A DNA stretch of 64,000 nucleotides, from positions 124,001-188,000 of the forward strand of contig JAZOMF010000075.1 of NCBI GenBank assembly GCA_045653805.1. Direction: 5' to 3'. The position numbers were made by a program, and so were the translations under genes. Source of the DNA: SVTX01 sp045653805. GTDB lineage: Bacteria > Bacillota > Clostridia > Oscillospirales > CAG-272. Under the pieces are notes generated by a model that saw only the letters and a program-made list of their open reading frames with translations, was not told where the DNA came from and made no database searches. Below are positions 26,921 through 35,745 of this stretch, piece after piece (position 1 is the first letter of the stretch; every line of letters begins with the position of its first letter).

Positions 26921-27691
26921 TTATTTTTTTGCTCTTGCTACGATATACCATCGCTGGCAATCACTTTTGGGCTCGGAAAACTCAAAATCCCCGAAAAATC
27001 CGATAACTTCAAAGCCGCATTTTTGAAGATTATTGGAAAGCTCCTCTTTGGTATAACAACGCTCGGTCTGTACCTCGTCTGCGCGAGAAAATCTTCCGTC
27101 CTCGTCTTCGGTAAATACCGAAAGATAGAAGTTACAGAGCTTGCTTTCGTTATCGTATTCATTTTGCCAGCCACAATATGCATTTTCACCGTAGGAATTT
27201 TTATCCTCAAAAATATAGTGATTGTTGCCGTATATATTTTCAAACTTATAAGGGGTGTTTACATCAAATATAAACAAGCCGTCAGGGTCAAGATAGTTAT
27301 GCGCGCAACGGAGACATTTTTCAAGATCTCCGTCCTCGGTGAGATAGTTGATACTGTCAAGGCAGCAACAGATTGCTCCAACCGTGCCGTAAAGTTCAAA
27401 CTCTCTCATGTCCTGCTTCAAAAACAGTACACCCTCTATTCCCTTGTCATAAGCCTTATCATATGCCTCCATAAGCATATCCTCGCTCATATCGGCGCCG
27501 ATCATATCGTATCCGCGTGCCGCCAGCTCAAAGGTCATGCTACCGGTACCACAGGCAAGATCGAGAACCAATTCGGGCTTTTGAGGAAGATACCTTGCAA
27601 AACAAGACTCCACAAAATCCGCCCATGCAGAATAATCTATCTCAGCGTTTATGTTATCGTATATTGATGCTATTGAATCGTATCCGGGCAT
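26921..27691 (-). CDS. Class I SAM-dependent methyltransferase
   Basis: A 256-residue Rossmann-fold methyltransferase. The SAM-binding motif I is VLDLACGTGSMTFELA, followed by DMIGADMSEDML and AICCCLDSINYL. The substrate is unknown; related proteins in Clostridia are annotated only as small-molecule or generic methyltransferases. It lies 14 nt after the YerC-like repressor gene and 22 nt before hslO, so the three are likely one transcript. Confidence 0.88.
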   Translation of the reverse strand: MPGYDSIASIYDNINAEIDYSAWADFVESCFARYLPQKPELVLDLACGTGSMTFELAARGYDMIGADMSEDMLMEAYDKAYDKGIEGVLFLKQDMREFELYGTVGAICCCLDSINYLTEDGDLEKCLRCAHNYLDPDGLFIFDVNTPYKFENIYGNNHYIFEDKNSYGENAYCGWQNEYDNESKLCNFYLSVFTEDEDGRFSRADEVQTERCYTKEELSNNLQKCGFEVIGFFGDFEFSEPKSDCQRWYIVARAKK

Positions 27692-27705
27692 AGCTTGTCC
27701 TCTTT

Positions 27706-28011
27706 TTATTTATTAAGCTTTTTATCCTCAAGCTTCATTTGGTCAAGAACTTTAAGATATCCTTCACTTCCGTATTTAAGACAATGGTTAACTCGGCTTA
27801 TGGTTGCGGTACTGAGTCCGGTCTGCGCGGCGATCTCGGCATAAACCACTCCCTCACTGAGCATTTTTGCCGCCTTAAGTCTTCTCGACATCTCGAGAAT
27901 TTCGGACATGGTACAGATATCCTCCATAAAGTTTTGACAGTCATCCACATTATCAATGGATACCAGACTTCTGTAAAGGAATTCGATGTTTTCGTCGTGA
28001 GCTCTTTTCAT
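27706..28011 (-). CDS. YerC/YecD-family TrpR-related regulator
   Basis: A 101-residue all-helical protein of the TrpR-like superfamily (YerC/YecD). The DNA-binding helix-turn-helix is VVYAEIAAQTGLSTATISRV. The N-terminal helices would form the dimer core. Target genes are unknown; being first in its operon it may autoregulate. A promoter (TTTACT, 17 nt, TAGAAT on the minus strand) lies upstream, back to back with that of the XRE regulator. Confidence 0.9.
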   Translation of the reverse strand: MKRAHDENIEFLYRSLVSIDNVDDCQNFMEDICTMSEILEMSRRLKAAKMLSEGVVYAEIAAQTGLSTATISRVNHCLKYGSEGYLKVLDQMKLEDKKLNK

Positions 28012-28090
28012 GCTTTACCTCTTTATAATTTTTATTTGGTGAGCTAAGGGTTCGCGATGCGGTGACACACAAAATATATCACCTTTTATT

Positions 28091-28119
28091 ATTCTACCAT
28101 TTTATCACGCGAAAGTAAA
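28091..28119 (-). promoter_or_regulatory. Promoter of the yerC-like operon
   Basis: On the minus strand TTTACT (28114-28119) and TAGAAT (28091-28096) are separated by 17 nt. It diverges from the XRE promoter at 28181-28209. Confidence 0.6.
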
Positions 28120-28180
28120 TACTATTTTGAATTTTTCTAAAAATTTTTTAAACAATCGGTTGTTTTCTGTAAATTGATTA

Positions 28181-28209
28181 TTGACATTCACTGTAATATG
28201 TTATATAAT
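28181..28209 (+). promoter_or_regulatory. Consensus sigma-A promoter of the XRE regulator/tsaEB operon
   Basis: TTGACA (28181-28186) and TATAAT (28204-28209), 17-nt spacer, about 41 nt before the start codon. Confidence 0.8.
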
Positions 28210-28249
28210 TAATGTGTTAAATAATCTATCTAAAGAAAGGCTTTTAGAA

Positions 28250-29356
28250 ATGACTGAAATCAAGATAGGAAAAAAGATTCGTTTACTGAGGAAAAACAAC
28301 GATATTACCCAGGATAAGCTGGCGGCATACCTCGGCGTTACCCCTCAGGCGGTTTCACGCTGGGAGTCAGAAATCTGCTATCCCGATATCGAAACTCTTC
28401 CCCAGATAGCCGACTTTTTCGGTGTTGGTATGGACGAGCTTCTCTGCTACGATAGCATTCAAAAAGAATCCAAGGTTAAGGAATATCTCAAGAAGGCAGA
28501 GATTTTAACCGAGAACGAGAGTCTCGGCGAGTGTCTGGCTCTTCTCCGTGAGGCTTATGCGGAGATCCCCTCCTCATTTGAAATCCAACTTGAGCTTGCA
28601 AAAACACTTTCGGCTATCTCTGCCGAAGGCAATCCCAAAAAGAACGATCTTATGGAGGCAGTATCTCTCTGCAATCATATTCTCGACTATTGCACAGATG
28701 ACGAGCTTCGCGACGATACAAAGAAAACTCTTTGTGACATCTACTCTCACCAGCTGGATAATGACCAGATGGCTCTCGACATCGCTGAAAAGCTCCACTC
28801 TATGGATTACAGTAAGGAGATAGTTAAGGCTACCGTTCTTACCGGTGAGATCGCTTTCAAGCAAGCACAGACTAATATTATGCAATTTGCCGACAACATG
28901 TGGTGGCACATGTATAACATTGCCTGTGTTCCCGATATTTCCGAGGATCATTATACAGTTGATCAAAAGATCGAAATTATCGAGAGAAGTATCGCACTCT
29001 TCCAGGTTGTTTTTGACGGCAATTACCTCTACTACAACGACCGACTTGCAAACTCCTTCCGTCAGCTCGCAATGCTATATCTTTTAAAGGGCAACCGTAA
29101 TGCGGCGCTTGATTGTGTTGAAAAAATGGCGGAGCATGCAGTCGCATTCGATTCTCTTCCCGAGCTTTCAAGATATGAGTCTGTTCTGCTCAACACAGTT
29201 GACTACAAGATCGAAAAGCACGAGGACTTTGAGGGCGTGACCCTTTGCGATAAGCTTCTTCGCGGAAGATTTGCAAACCGCATCTGGTCTCCTATAAGAA
29301 ACGACGAAAGATTCATCGCCGCTATCGAAACGATGTTAAAATTTTCACGTGCTTGA
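28250..29356 (+). CDS. XRE-family regulator with C-terminal helical-repeat domain
   Basis: A 368-residue protein. The N-terminal Cro/CI-type helix-turn-helix (TQDKLAAYLGVTPQAVSRWE, about residues 18-37) is followed by a long alpha-helical region that looks TPR-like (LGECLALLREAYAEIPSSFE and similar). This architecture is common in Firmicute stress or signalling regulators; ligand and targets are unknown. The ATG at 28250 follows AAAGAAAGG; longer in-frame sequence upstream runs through the promoter and is excluded. tsaE starts 7 nt after its stop. Confidence 0.88.
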   Translation: MTEIKIGKKIRLLRKNNDITQDKLAAYLGVTPQAVSRWESEICYPDIETLPQIADFFGVGMDELLCYDSIQKESKVKEYLKKAEILTENESLGECLALLREAYAEIPSSFEIQLELAKTLSAISAEGNPKKNDLMEAVSLCNHILDYCTDDELRDDTKKTLCDIYSHQLDNDQMALDIAEKLHSMDYSKEIVKATVLTGEIAFKQAQTNIMQFADNMWWHMYNIACVPDISEDHYTVDQKIEIIERSIALFQVVFDGNYLYYNDRLANSFRQLAMLYLLKGNRNAALDCVEKMAEHAVAFDSLPELSRYESVLLNTVDYKIEKHEDFEGVTLCDKLLRGRFANRIWSPIRNDERFIAAIETMLKFSRA

Positions 29357-29363
29357 TTTGATT

Positions 29364-29828
29364 ATGAAAATTCCAACCGAAACACTTACAGAAAACACAT
29401 CAATGACCGAGAAAGTCGGCAAAGAGCTTGCAGCCATGCTGGTAAGCGATCCTAACCTTCCCCGTTTCGTTGCAATGTATGGAGACCTCGGCGTTGGCAA
29501 GACCTCCTTTACAAGAGGATTTTGCTCCGAACTTTGCCCTGCATCCGCGGTAAAATCTCCTACATTCGCATTGGTCAATGAATACAAATGCCCAAATCCT
29601 ACGGGAGGCATTAAGAGAGTATATCATTTCGATATGTACCGCATAGTTGACGAGGATGATCTTTATTCTATCGGATTTTACGATTATCTCCGCCCCGATG
29701 CCATCTGCATAGCCGAGTGGTGCGAAATGATCCCCTATGCCCTGCCCGATAGTTATATCAGGGTGGAAATTGGAAAGATCGACCTTTCCGATAAACGAAA
29801 TATAAAAGTCGAACTAATTGGAGCTTGA
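29364..29828 (+). CDS. tsaE: tRNA t6A complex ATPase subunit TsaE
   Basis: A 154-residue P-loop ATPase that drives the cycle of the TsaBDE complex making t6A37. The Walker A is GDLGVGKTSFTRGF. SPTFALVNEY and the YHFDMYR/IAEWCEM segments are family hallmarks. The ATG at 29364 gives a product starting MKIPTET, the expected length. It is directly followed (7 nt) by tsaB. Confidence 0.95.
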   Translation: MKIPTETLTENTSMTEKVGKELAAMLVSDPNLPRFVAMYGDLGVGKTSFTRGFCSELCPASAVKSPTFALVNEYKCPNPTGGIKRVYHFDMYRIVDEDDLYSIGFYDYLRPDAICIAEWCEMIPYALPDSYIRVEIGKIDLSDKRNIKVELIGA

Positions 29829-29835
29829 TCTTAAA

Positions 29836-30534
29836 ATGAAAATATTATCACTTGACACCTCGGCTGAGGTCTGCACCGCCGCACTTTGCGAGGATAGCAA
29901 GCTGATTGCCGAAACAACGGTAAACACGGGAAATACTCATTCCCAAACACTGCTCCCTGTTATCGAACAGCTTTTAAAGATAACCGAAACGTCTGTCAGC
30001 GAGATTGATTGCTTCGCTTGCAGCACAGGCCCCGGCTCCTTTACGGGAGTGAGAATTGGAGTATCTACAATAAAGGGCATGGCCTACGGCAAAAACAAGC
30101 CTTGCGTATCGGTCTCCACCTTGGAGGCTCTTGCATATAATCTGGTAGGATGTGACGGTATCATCTGTCCCGTTATGAATGCCCGAAGAAATCAGGTTTA
30201 TAACGCTCTTTTCGAGTGCAAAAACGGCGAGATAGTAAGACTCTGCCCCGACAGAGCTCTGTCGATCGACGAGCTTGACGAGGAGCTTTCAACAAATACT
30301 TCCGCCATATACTTGGTTGGAGATGGATATGATATAACCGCGAGAGGATTCAAAAAGACCTCGATCTCCTACGTTCCCGAAAGACAGCGAGTGCAGAGCG
30401 CATATAGCGTTGCGCGTTGCGCGGCAAAAAAAATATCGGCAGGTGAAATCCTTACCGACGCGGAGCTTGTTCCCATCTATCTCCGTCCCTCTCAAGCAGA
30501 GCGAGAAAGAAACGAGCGTTTGGGAATACAGTAA
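29836..30534 (+). CDS. tsaB: tRNA t6A dimerisation subunit TsaB
   Basis: A 232-residue ASKHA-fold pseudo-enzyme that pairs with the catalytic TsaD. KILSLDTSAE opens the fold and CSTGPGSFTGVRIGVST is the signature loop. The ATG at 29836 is used because GGAG lies about 12 nt upstream and homologues begin MxILxxDTS. The ribosomal N-acetyltransferase rimI and tsaD that often follow in Firmicutes are not here; rpiB follows. Confidence 0.95.
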   Translation: MKILSLDTSAEVCTAALCEDSKLIAETTVNTGNTHSQTLLPVIEQLLKITETSVSEIDCFACSTGPGSFTGVRIGVSTIKGMAYGKNKPCVSVSTLEALAYNLVGCDGIICPVMNARRNQVYNALFECKNGEIVRLCPDRALSIDELDEELSTNTSAIYLVGDGYDITARGFKKTSISYVPERQRVQSAYSVARCAAKKISAGEILTDAELVPIYLRPSQAERERNERLGIQ

Positions 30535-30572
30535 AAATCAAACTGTAATAATTTAAATTGTGAGGATAAAAA

Positions 30573-31019
30573 ATGAAAAAAATAATTATTGGATGCGATC
30601 ACGGTGGATTTGAGCTTAAGAATGAGGTTATTGCTCATCTTGAAAAAAGAGGCATTGAGGTTACCGACGTTGGAACGTATTCCACCGATTCTTGCAACTA
30701 TCCTGACTATGCCCGTGCGGTTTGCAAAAGAATTCAAAGCGGCGAATTTGAGCGCGGAATTCTCGTTTGCGGAACCGGTATAGGTATTTCTATTGCAGCT
30801 AACAAGCACAACGGTATCCGTGCGGCTTGCTGCTCCGATACCTTCTCTGCAAGAATGACCAGAATGCACAATGATGCAAACGTGCTCTGCTTCGGCGGAC
30901 GCGTTGTAGGTGCAGGTCTTGCTTGCGATATGGTCGATCTCTTCGTTGACACCGAATTTGAGGGTGGCAGACATCAGGCAAGAGTAGACCTCCTCGCAGA
31001 TATTGAAAAGGACAACTGA
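30573..31019 (+). CDS. rpiB: Ribose-5-phosphate isomerase B
   Basis: A 148-residue RpiB/LacAB-type isomerase interconverting ribose 5-phosphate and ribulose 5-phosphate. IGCDHGGFELKNEV carries the first active-site Asp/His. The catalytic cysteine is in LVCGTGIGISIAANK, and RMHNDANVLCFGGR closes the phosphate site. Its product feeds Rpe, encoded 1.5 kb downstream on the same strand. Confidence 0.95.
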   Translation: MKKIIIGCDHGGFELKNEVIAHLEKRGIEVTDVGTYSTDSCNYPDYARAVCKRIQSGEFERGILVCGTGIGISIAANKHNGIRAACCSDTFSARMTRMHNDANVLCFGGRVVGAGLACDMVDLFVDTEFEGGRHQARVDLLADIEKDN

Positions 31020-31040
31020 TTTTAAGAAAGGCGGTTTAAG

Positions 31041-31850
31041 ATGTCGGAAAGACAGGATATACCCCACAAGATCGCCGAGGCGCTTCGCGCGATTGCGGGA
31101 AAAACCGAAAAGAAATATTTCACTTCAGCCATAATTCTCGCCGCAGGATCATCCTCTCGAATGGGAGCGGGCTTGACCAAGCAGTTTATTGAACTCGACG
31201 GACTCCCCGTTGTAGCAAGAACACTGATACAGTTTAACCGTTCCTCTAACATCGATGAGATAATCGTTGTGGCAAAGGCTGACGAAATTCAAAATTATGA
31301 CGATTTTGCGAAACAATATAATATCACAAAGCCGTTCAAGGTGATAGAAGGCGGGGCTACCCGTCAGGAATCTGCCCGAAAAGGTGTAGATGCGGTTAGC
31401 GAAAAGTCTAAATTTATCGCTATTCACGACGCCGCAAGATGTCTTATTACCGATGAGCTTATTCACAACGTATGTCACGGAGCATATCTCCACGGCGGAG
31501 CAATATTGGCTATAAAGGCAGTGGATACGGTAAAGATAGGCACAAAAAGCCTCTTTATCGAAAGCACACCAGACAGAAGTATGACCTGGCAGGCTCAGAC
31601 TCCTCAAGTATTTAAGGTAAACGCCTTCCGTGCGGCAACATACGTTGCAAGAGACGAGGGATTTGAGGGTACTGACGACGCTTCCCTGCTTGAGCATATA
31701 GGAATCCCCGTAAGACTTGTTGAGGGCTCCAAGGAAAATATCAAGGTCACCGAACCGATGGATATATACTTTGCTGAAGCTATTCTTCGTGCAAGGAAAG
31801 ATTCATCTGCTAAAAAACAGGAAAACAACAGCGAGGTGAATGGAAAATGA
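31041..31850 (+). CDS. ispD: 2-C-methyl-D-erythritol 4-phosphate cytidylyltransferase
   Basis: A 269-residue CTP-using enzyme of the MEP isoprenoid route. The nucleotide-binding AIILAAGSSSRMGAGLTKQF, the HDAARCLI segment and TPQVFK are conserved. It carries about 27 residues before the usual first strand, making it longer than typical IspD (about 230). The upstream ATG has GAAAGGCGG in front, so I keep the extension. The stop overlaps the ispF start by 4 nt. Confidence 0.94.
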   Translation: MSERQDIPHKIAEALRAIAGKTEKKYFTSAIILAAGSSSRMGAGLTKQFIELDGLPVVARTLIQFNRSSNIDEIIVVAKADEIQNYDDFAKQYNITKPFKVIEGGATRQESARKGVDAVSEKSKFIAIHDAARCLITDELIHNVCHGAYLHGGAILAIKAVDTVKIGTKSLFIESTPDRSMTWQAQTPQVFKVNAFRAATYVARDEGFEGTDDASLLEHIGIPVRLVEGSKENIKVTEPMDIYFAEAILRARKDSSAKKQENNSEVNGK

Positions 31851-32320
31851 GAATTGGTCACGGTTACGACGTTCACAGACTTGTTCCCGGCAGAAAATGC
31901 ATTATCGGAGGAGTAGATATTCCCTATTCCAAGGGGCTTCTCGGTCATTCCGATGCAGACGTGCTTACCCACGCCATTATGGACGCTATCATAGGCGCTC
32001 TTTGCCTTGGTGACATCGGGCACCTTTTCCCTGATAATGACCCTGCATTTCTTGATGCAGATTCCCTTATTCTCTGCTCCCGCATCTGCGAGATCATGAA
32101 GAAAAAAGGCTATGAGATAGGCAACATTGACGCTACCATAATCGCTCAAGCCCCCAAAATGGCTCCTCACATTGAAAAAATGCGTGAAAATCTGGCGCGT
32201 GTGCTTGATACTGACGTATCCAATATCAGTGTAAAGGCAACAACCGAGGAAAAACTGGGATTTACAGGCGAGGGACTGGGTATATCGGCTCACGCCGTTT
32301 GTCTTTTGGCAAAAAAATAA
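31847..32320 (+). CDS. ispF: 2-C-methyl-D-erythritol 2,4-cyclodiphosphate synthase
   Basis: A 157-residue trimeric zinc enzyme, two steps after IspD in the MEP pathway. RIGHGYDVHRLV has the zinc-binding Asp and His. GHSDADVLTHAIMDA and KATTEEKLGFTGEGLGISAHAV (the latter split across the CDP site) are family signatures. Translationally coupled to ispD by ATGA overlap. Confidence 0.96.
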   Translation: MRIGHGYDVHRLVPGRKCIIGGVDIPYSKGLLGHSDADVLTHAIMDAIIGALCLGDIGHLFPDNDPAFLDADSLILCSRICEIMKKKGYEIGNIDATIIAQAPKMAPHIEKMRENLARVLDTDVSNISVKATTEEKLGFTGEGLGISAHAVCLLAKK

Positions 32321-32529
32321 TCCCAATAGGTGGGATCGCCGATAAACAACGATCCCTATATTATCGCCACGGCAAGGTCTGAAAGTACTCCCACATCCTT
32401 TTATATTCAACAAAGAAAAAGGCCTTTCCATAGGCGTTGCCTTACGACATAATATGCCATTTGGCAACTAAATTCTACATTTTTTAAAGTCAATTAAAAA
32501 ACATCAATCAAACGAAAGGTAATTTAGCT
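32321..32529 (+). other. Intergenic region with hairpin, possible dispersed repeat
   Basis: Between ispF and rpe lies a 209-nt stretch without a gene. It contains a perfect 7-bp stem (GGGATCG/CGATCCC, 32332-32356) and GC-richer sequence unlike the AT-rich spacers elsewhere. It could be an ispF 3'-end structure or a copy of an intergenic repeat family; only one copy is visible here. Confidence 0.3.
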
Positions 32530-33201
32530 ATGATATACATTGCTCCTTCTCTGCTTGCCGCTAACTATGCAAACCTTGAAGCAGACATCAAAAGAGTTGA
32601 TGACGGCGGCGCACAGTATCTCCATCTTGATATAATGGACGGCGCATTCGTTCCCAACATAAGCTTTGGTCCCGAACTTATTGCAGGAATTAGAAAGACC
32701 ACAGATATGATATTCGACGTGCATCTTATGATAAAGCGTCCCGAAAGATACATAGATAGATTCGTAAAAGCGGGAGCTGACATTATCACCGTGCATTACG
32801 AGGCTTGTGAGAACCCCATGTCGGTTATTCACCTCATCCATTCTTACGAGATGAAGGCGGCTTTGGCTATCTCCCCCAAGACACCGGTTGAACATCTCTT
32901 TCCCTTTATCGGTCACATTGATATGGCTCTTATTATGACGGTTGAACCCGGATTTGGCGGTCAGTCTCTTATTCCCGAGACCCTTGAAAAGGTTTCGGTA
33001 CTCCGCAAATACGTTTCCGAGAGAGGCATAAAACTTGACATTGAGGTTGACGGCGGTATCAATGCAGATAATGTTGGACTCCTCACAAGCGCGGGTGCTA
33101 ACGTGATCGTTGCAGGCTCTGCTATCTTCAAGGCAAAGAAGCCCAAGCAGGTCATCCAGGATATGAAGGACGCGGCAGTTAAAAATCCCTTTATAGGATA
33201 A
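32530..33201 (+). CDS. rpe: Ribulose-phosphate 3-epimerase
   Basis: A 223-residue TIM-barrel epimerase interconverting ribulose 5-phosphate and xylulose 5-phosphate. It starts IAPSLLAANYANL. The metal and catalytic residues are in HLDIMDGAFVPN, VHLMI, MTVEPGFGGQ and EVDGGINADN. The ribosome-binding site is GAAAGGTAATTTAGCT. It is separated from ispF by 209 nt and may have its own promoter. Confidence 0.96.
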   Translation: MIYIAPSLLAANYANLEADIKRVDDGGAQYLHLDIMDGAFVPNISFGPELIAGIRKTTDMIFDVHLMIKRPERYIDRFVKAGADIITVHYEACENPMSVIHLIHSYEMKAALAISPKTPVEHLFPFIGHIDMALIMTVEPGFGGQSLIPETLEKVSVLRKYVSERGIKLDIEVDGGINADNVGLLTSAGANVIVAGSAIFKAKKPKQVIQDMKDAAVKNPFIG

Positions 33202-33217
33202 TTTTATAAAATAAAAC

Positions 33218-33278
33218 AAAAAAGCGGTGCAAAAATGAAATGAACATCAAACAGTTCGTTTCAAAAACACCGCTTTTT
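33218..33278. terminator. Long bidirectional terminator between rpe and SLH gene
   Basis: Outer arms AAAAAGCGGTG/CACCGCTTTTT enclose an inner stem (GAAATGAAC/GTTCGTTTC). T-runs on both strands serve the two convergent genes. Confidence 0.85.
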
Positions 33279-33287
33279 ATGATATAA

Positions 33288-34634
33288 TCAGTTAATAACA
33301 AGCATAGTTCTATTCAAAAGTTTCGCCATGTCACCTCTGGTAATAGCCGAATTTACACAAGCCTTCATATCGGGAAGCTCAAGAATGCCCAATGTGTGCA
33401 AGGATTCTATAGCAGTTTCCGACCAAGCGGGTATCTCATTGGCATCAGCAAACACAGGGGACACCTTCGGCTTTGCATATCCGATCATATTGCTGACGAT
33501 AACCGCTGCCTCGGATAATTTTATAGTTTCATTTGGATCAAAATAAAGCGCTCCGTCCACATTTTTTCCGCTAATATATCCTTTTGAATAAGCTAATGCG
33601 ATATATCCCTTCATTTCTTTACTTATTTCCCTATCGTCAGCAAACACGGTGGTACTTACCTCGGGCACATTCTTTATTCCAACCGCATTCATAGCTGTAA
33701 CGAGAAACTCTGCACGAGTTACCTCTCTATCTGCTTCGAAATAGAAATAATCACCCACTTGGATACCATTCATAAGACCATTCTCAGTCATAGCGATAGC
33801 ATGGGCATAAAGACCATCTCCCAAAAGATCACTGTATACAGTAGATATCGCAGGGGCAGAAATTGTTATATTAACCTCTTTTGCCTCACTGTAATTTCCG
33901 TATTTATCATATACAACGTAGGTAAAGCTGTCTGTACCGGTATAGGCTTCGCCGGGCACATAGGTATAAGTACCCATACTTTCATTTTCAAGAAAAGCTC
34001 TGCCATTTTCGGGATATTTCACTATCTCGAAAACCATTTCATCTCCTTCGGGATCGTATGCTGACAGCACACCACAGGCAGTCACGTCACGATACGTTTC
34101 GCAAATAAGACTTGCCGCAGGAGTAAGAGACAGTGTGGGCGAATAGTTGATATCTTCAATCATATTGATACTACAGCATATCTCATAAGTGCTATCGTTG
34201 ACCTTAAAATTAAAGGATGAGCTCTTGCCAAGCCCATTACCCGCTTCCTCGTAGGTCATGAGAGCAATATCCGATGCCTTTATCTTCTGCCCTACCGAAA
34301 CTCCCTCACTTCCGATATAAAGTCCGCCACAAGCAGTGCTTGGAAGCTCGGTTACAGTTATGGAATCCACTCGTGACAAATTAAGGGCGCAAGCAAAACG
34401 TTCTGCGGAAAAATTAAGTGCATTTCCTGTGATTCCCGTGATTATCATTCCCTTTTGACTCGCAATAACGTCCAATCCATAGGAAATCCTATTGTCTTCA
34501 ACCTTTTCTGCATTGTTCGGATTTGTCAGGCTATGTAATACCGAGCCCTCCGAAGCGGATACAGATACCGTGGCAATTCCCAAAATCATCCCCACAGATA
34601 ACAACATAGCGCATATCAGCTTTATGCTTCTCAT
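33288..34634 (-). CDS. Secreted surface protein with cadherin/Ig-like module and SLH repeats
   Basis: A 448-residue exported protein. It has a signal peptide (cleavage likely after SVSAS, about residue 28), an unassigned N-terminal region, and a tandem-repeat-type Ig/cadherin-like domain (AYDPEGDEMVFEIVKYPENG ... GTDSFTYVVYDKYGNYS). Three SLH motifs close it (from about residue 270, e.g. REVTRAEFLVTAMNAVG). SLH repeats bind pyruvylated secondary cell-wall polymers, so it should be attached to the outer wall. It is a single-gene unit; adhesive or structural role inferred. Confidence 0.88.
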   Translation of the reverse strand: MRSIKLICAMLLSVGMILGIATVSVSASEGSVLHSLTNPNNAEKVEDNRISYGLDVIASQKGMIITGITGNALNFSAERFACALNLSRVDSITVTELPSTACGGLYIGSEGVSVGQKIKASDIALMTYEEAGNGLGKSSSFNFKVNDSTYEICCSINMIEDINYSPTLSLTPAASLICETYRDVTACGVLSAYDPEGDEMVFEIVKYPENGRAFLENESMGTYTYVPGEAYTGTDSFTYVVYDKYGNYSEAKEVNITISAPAISTVYSDLLGDGLYAHAIAMTENGLMNGIQVGDYFYFEADREVTRAEFLVTAMNAVGIKNVPEVSTTVFADDREISKEMKGYIALAYSKGYISGKNVDGALYFDPNETIKLSEAAVIVSNMIGYAKPKVSPVFADANEIPAWSETAIESLHTLGILELPDMKACVNSAITRGDMAKLLNRTMLVIN

Positions 34635-34781
34635 AAATCAACCTCCATAATAATTCTTTGTTCAATTATATTTTAGATTGTTCCGCCATATTACAAATAT
34701 TTTTATTGATTTCACAAAATCTTCTTATATTCATAAACAAAAGATGGTATAATAATTTATACTCTAAATTCAAGGTGGATT

Positions 34782-35729
34782 ATGACTTTCACAATTACCA
34801 AGGATCATGCCGGCAAAACGGTTTTGTCCTTTTTACGTTCAAAGTTGAAAATATCATCATCGGCACTTGCCGATCTCAAACGAGACCCTATGGGAATATG
34901 CGCAAACGGAGTACACGTAACCGTCAGATACATATTAAAGGAAGGCGACTCTTTGTCTGTCAACGAGATAGATCTACCCGAGGATGGCAACGAAGCTATA
35001 CTTCTCGTCAATATACCTTTGAACGTTATCTTTGAAAATGATGATATTCTGCTCATTGATAAGCCTCCTCATATGCCTACACATCCCTCCCACGGACATT
35101 TTGACGATACACTTGCCAACGCGGTGGCATACAAATACAAAGAGAAAGGAATCCCCTTTGTATTTCGTCCCATTGGAAGACTTGACCGAAATACCAGCGG
35201 TATCTCCCTCGTAGCAAAGCACTCTATCGCGGCATCATTTATGTATTACGCAAGACAAAAGGAGCTTATAAGCAAAAAGTATCTTGCCATTCTCTGTGGA
35301 CGCGTTGAAAGTGACGGAGATTTTCATACCATTGAAACCTACATGAAGCGTCAGGAGCAAAGCATAATCGTAAGATGTGTAAGCAAATCGGACGAGGAAG
35401 GCGCGTTTTCCGCCGTAACAAAATGGAGATTGCTTTACACAAATGGAGATATAAGTGTGGTCGAGGCTATTCCCATAACCGGAAGAACTCATCAGCTACG
35501 CGTTCATTTTGCACATATGGGTCATCCCATTTTAGGTGACGACGTTTATGGCAAGGAATCAGATATTATCAACAGGCATGCTCTTCATGCCGCGCTCCTA
35601 TCTCTCCCCATCCCTTATGATGACGGTACTCAAGATTTTATTTCTGTTCCACCAGCTGATATGATCGAGGCGGCGAGATATTATGGATGCGATCTTGAAA
35701 AAGTATTCGAAAGTTGTTTCAACAAATAA
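34782..35729 (+). CDS. RluA-family pseudouridine synthase
   Basis: A 315-residue RNA pseudouridine synthase. An S4-like N-terminal part is followed by the catalytic domain with the RluA motif RPIGRLDRNTSGI, whose Asp is the nucleophile. ITGRTHQLRVHFAHMGHPIL is intact across the RNA-binding loop. The target (23S rRNA or tRNA) cannot be told from sequence. The start follows AAGGTGGATT. The next gene begins 16 nt after the stop. Confidence 0.92.
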   Translation: MTFTITKDHAGKTVLSFLRSKLKISSSALADLKRDPMGICANGVHVTVRYILKEGDSLSVNEIDLPEDGNEAILLVNIPLNVIFENDDILLIDKPPHMPTHPSHGHFDDTLANAVAYKYKEKGIPFVFRPIGRLDRNTSGISLVAKHSIAASFMYYARQKELISKKYLAILCGRVESDGDFHTIETYMKRQEQSIIVRCVSKSDEEGAFSAVTKWRLLYTNGDISVVEAIPITGRTHQLRVHFAHMGHPILGDDVYGKESDIINRHALHAALLSLPIPYDDGTQDFISVPPADMIEAARYYGCDLEKVFESCFNK

Positions 35730-35745
35730 AACAAAAGGAATTAAT

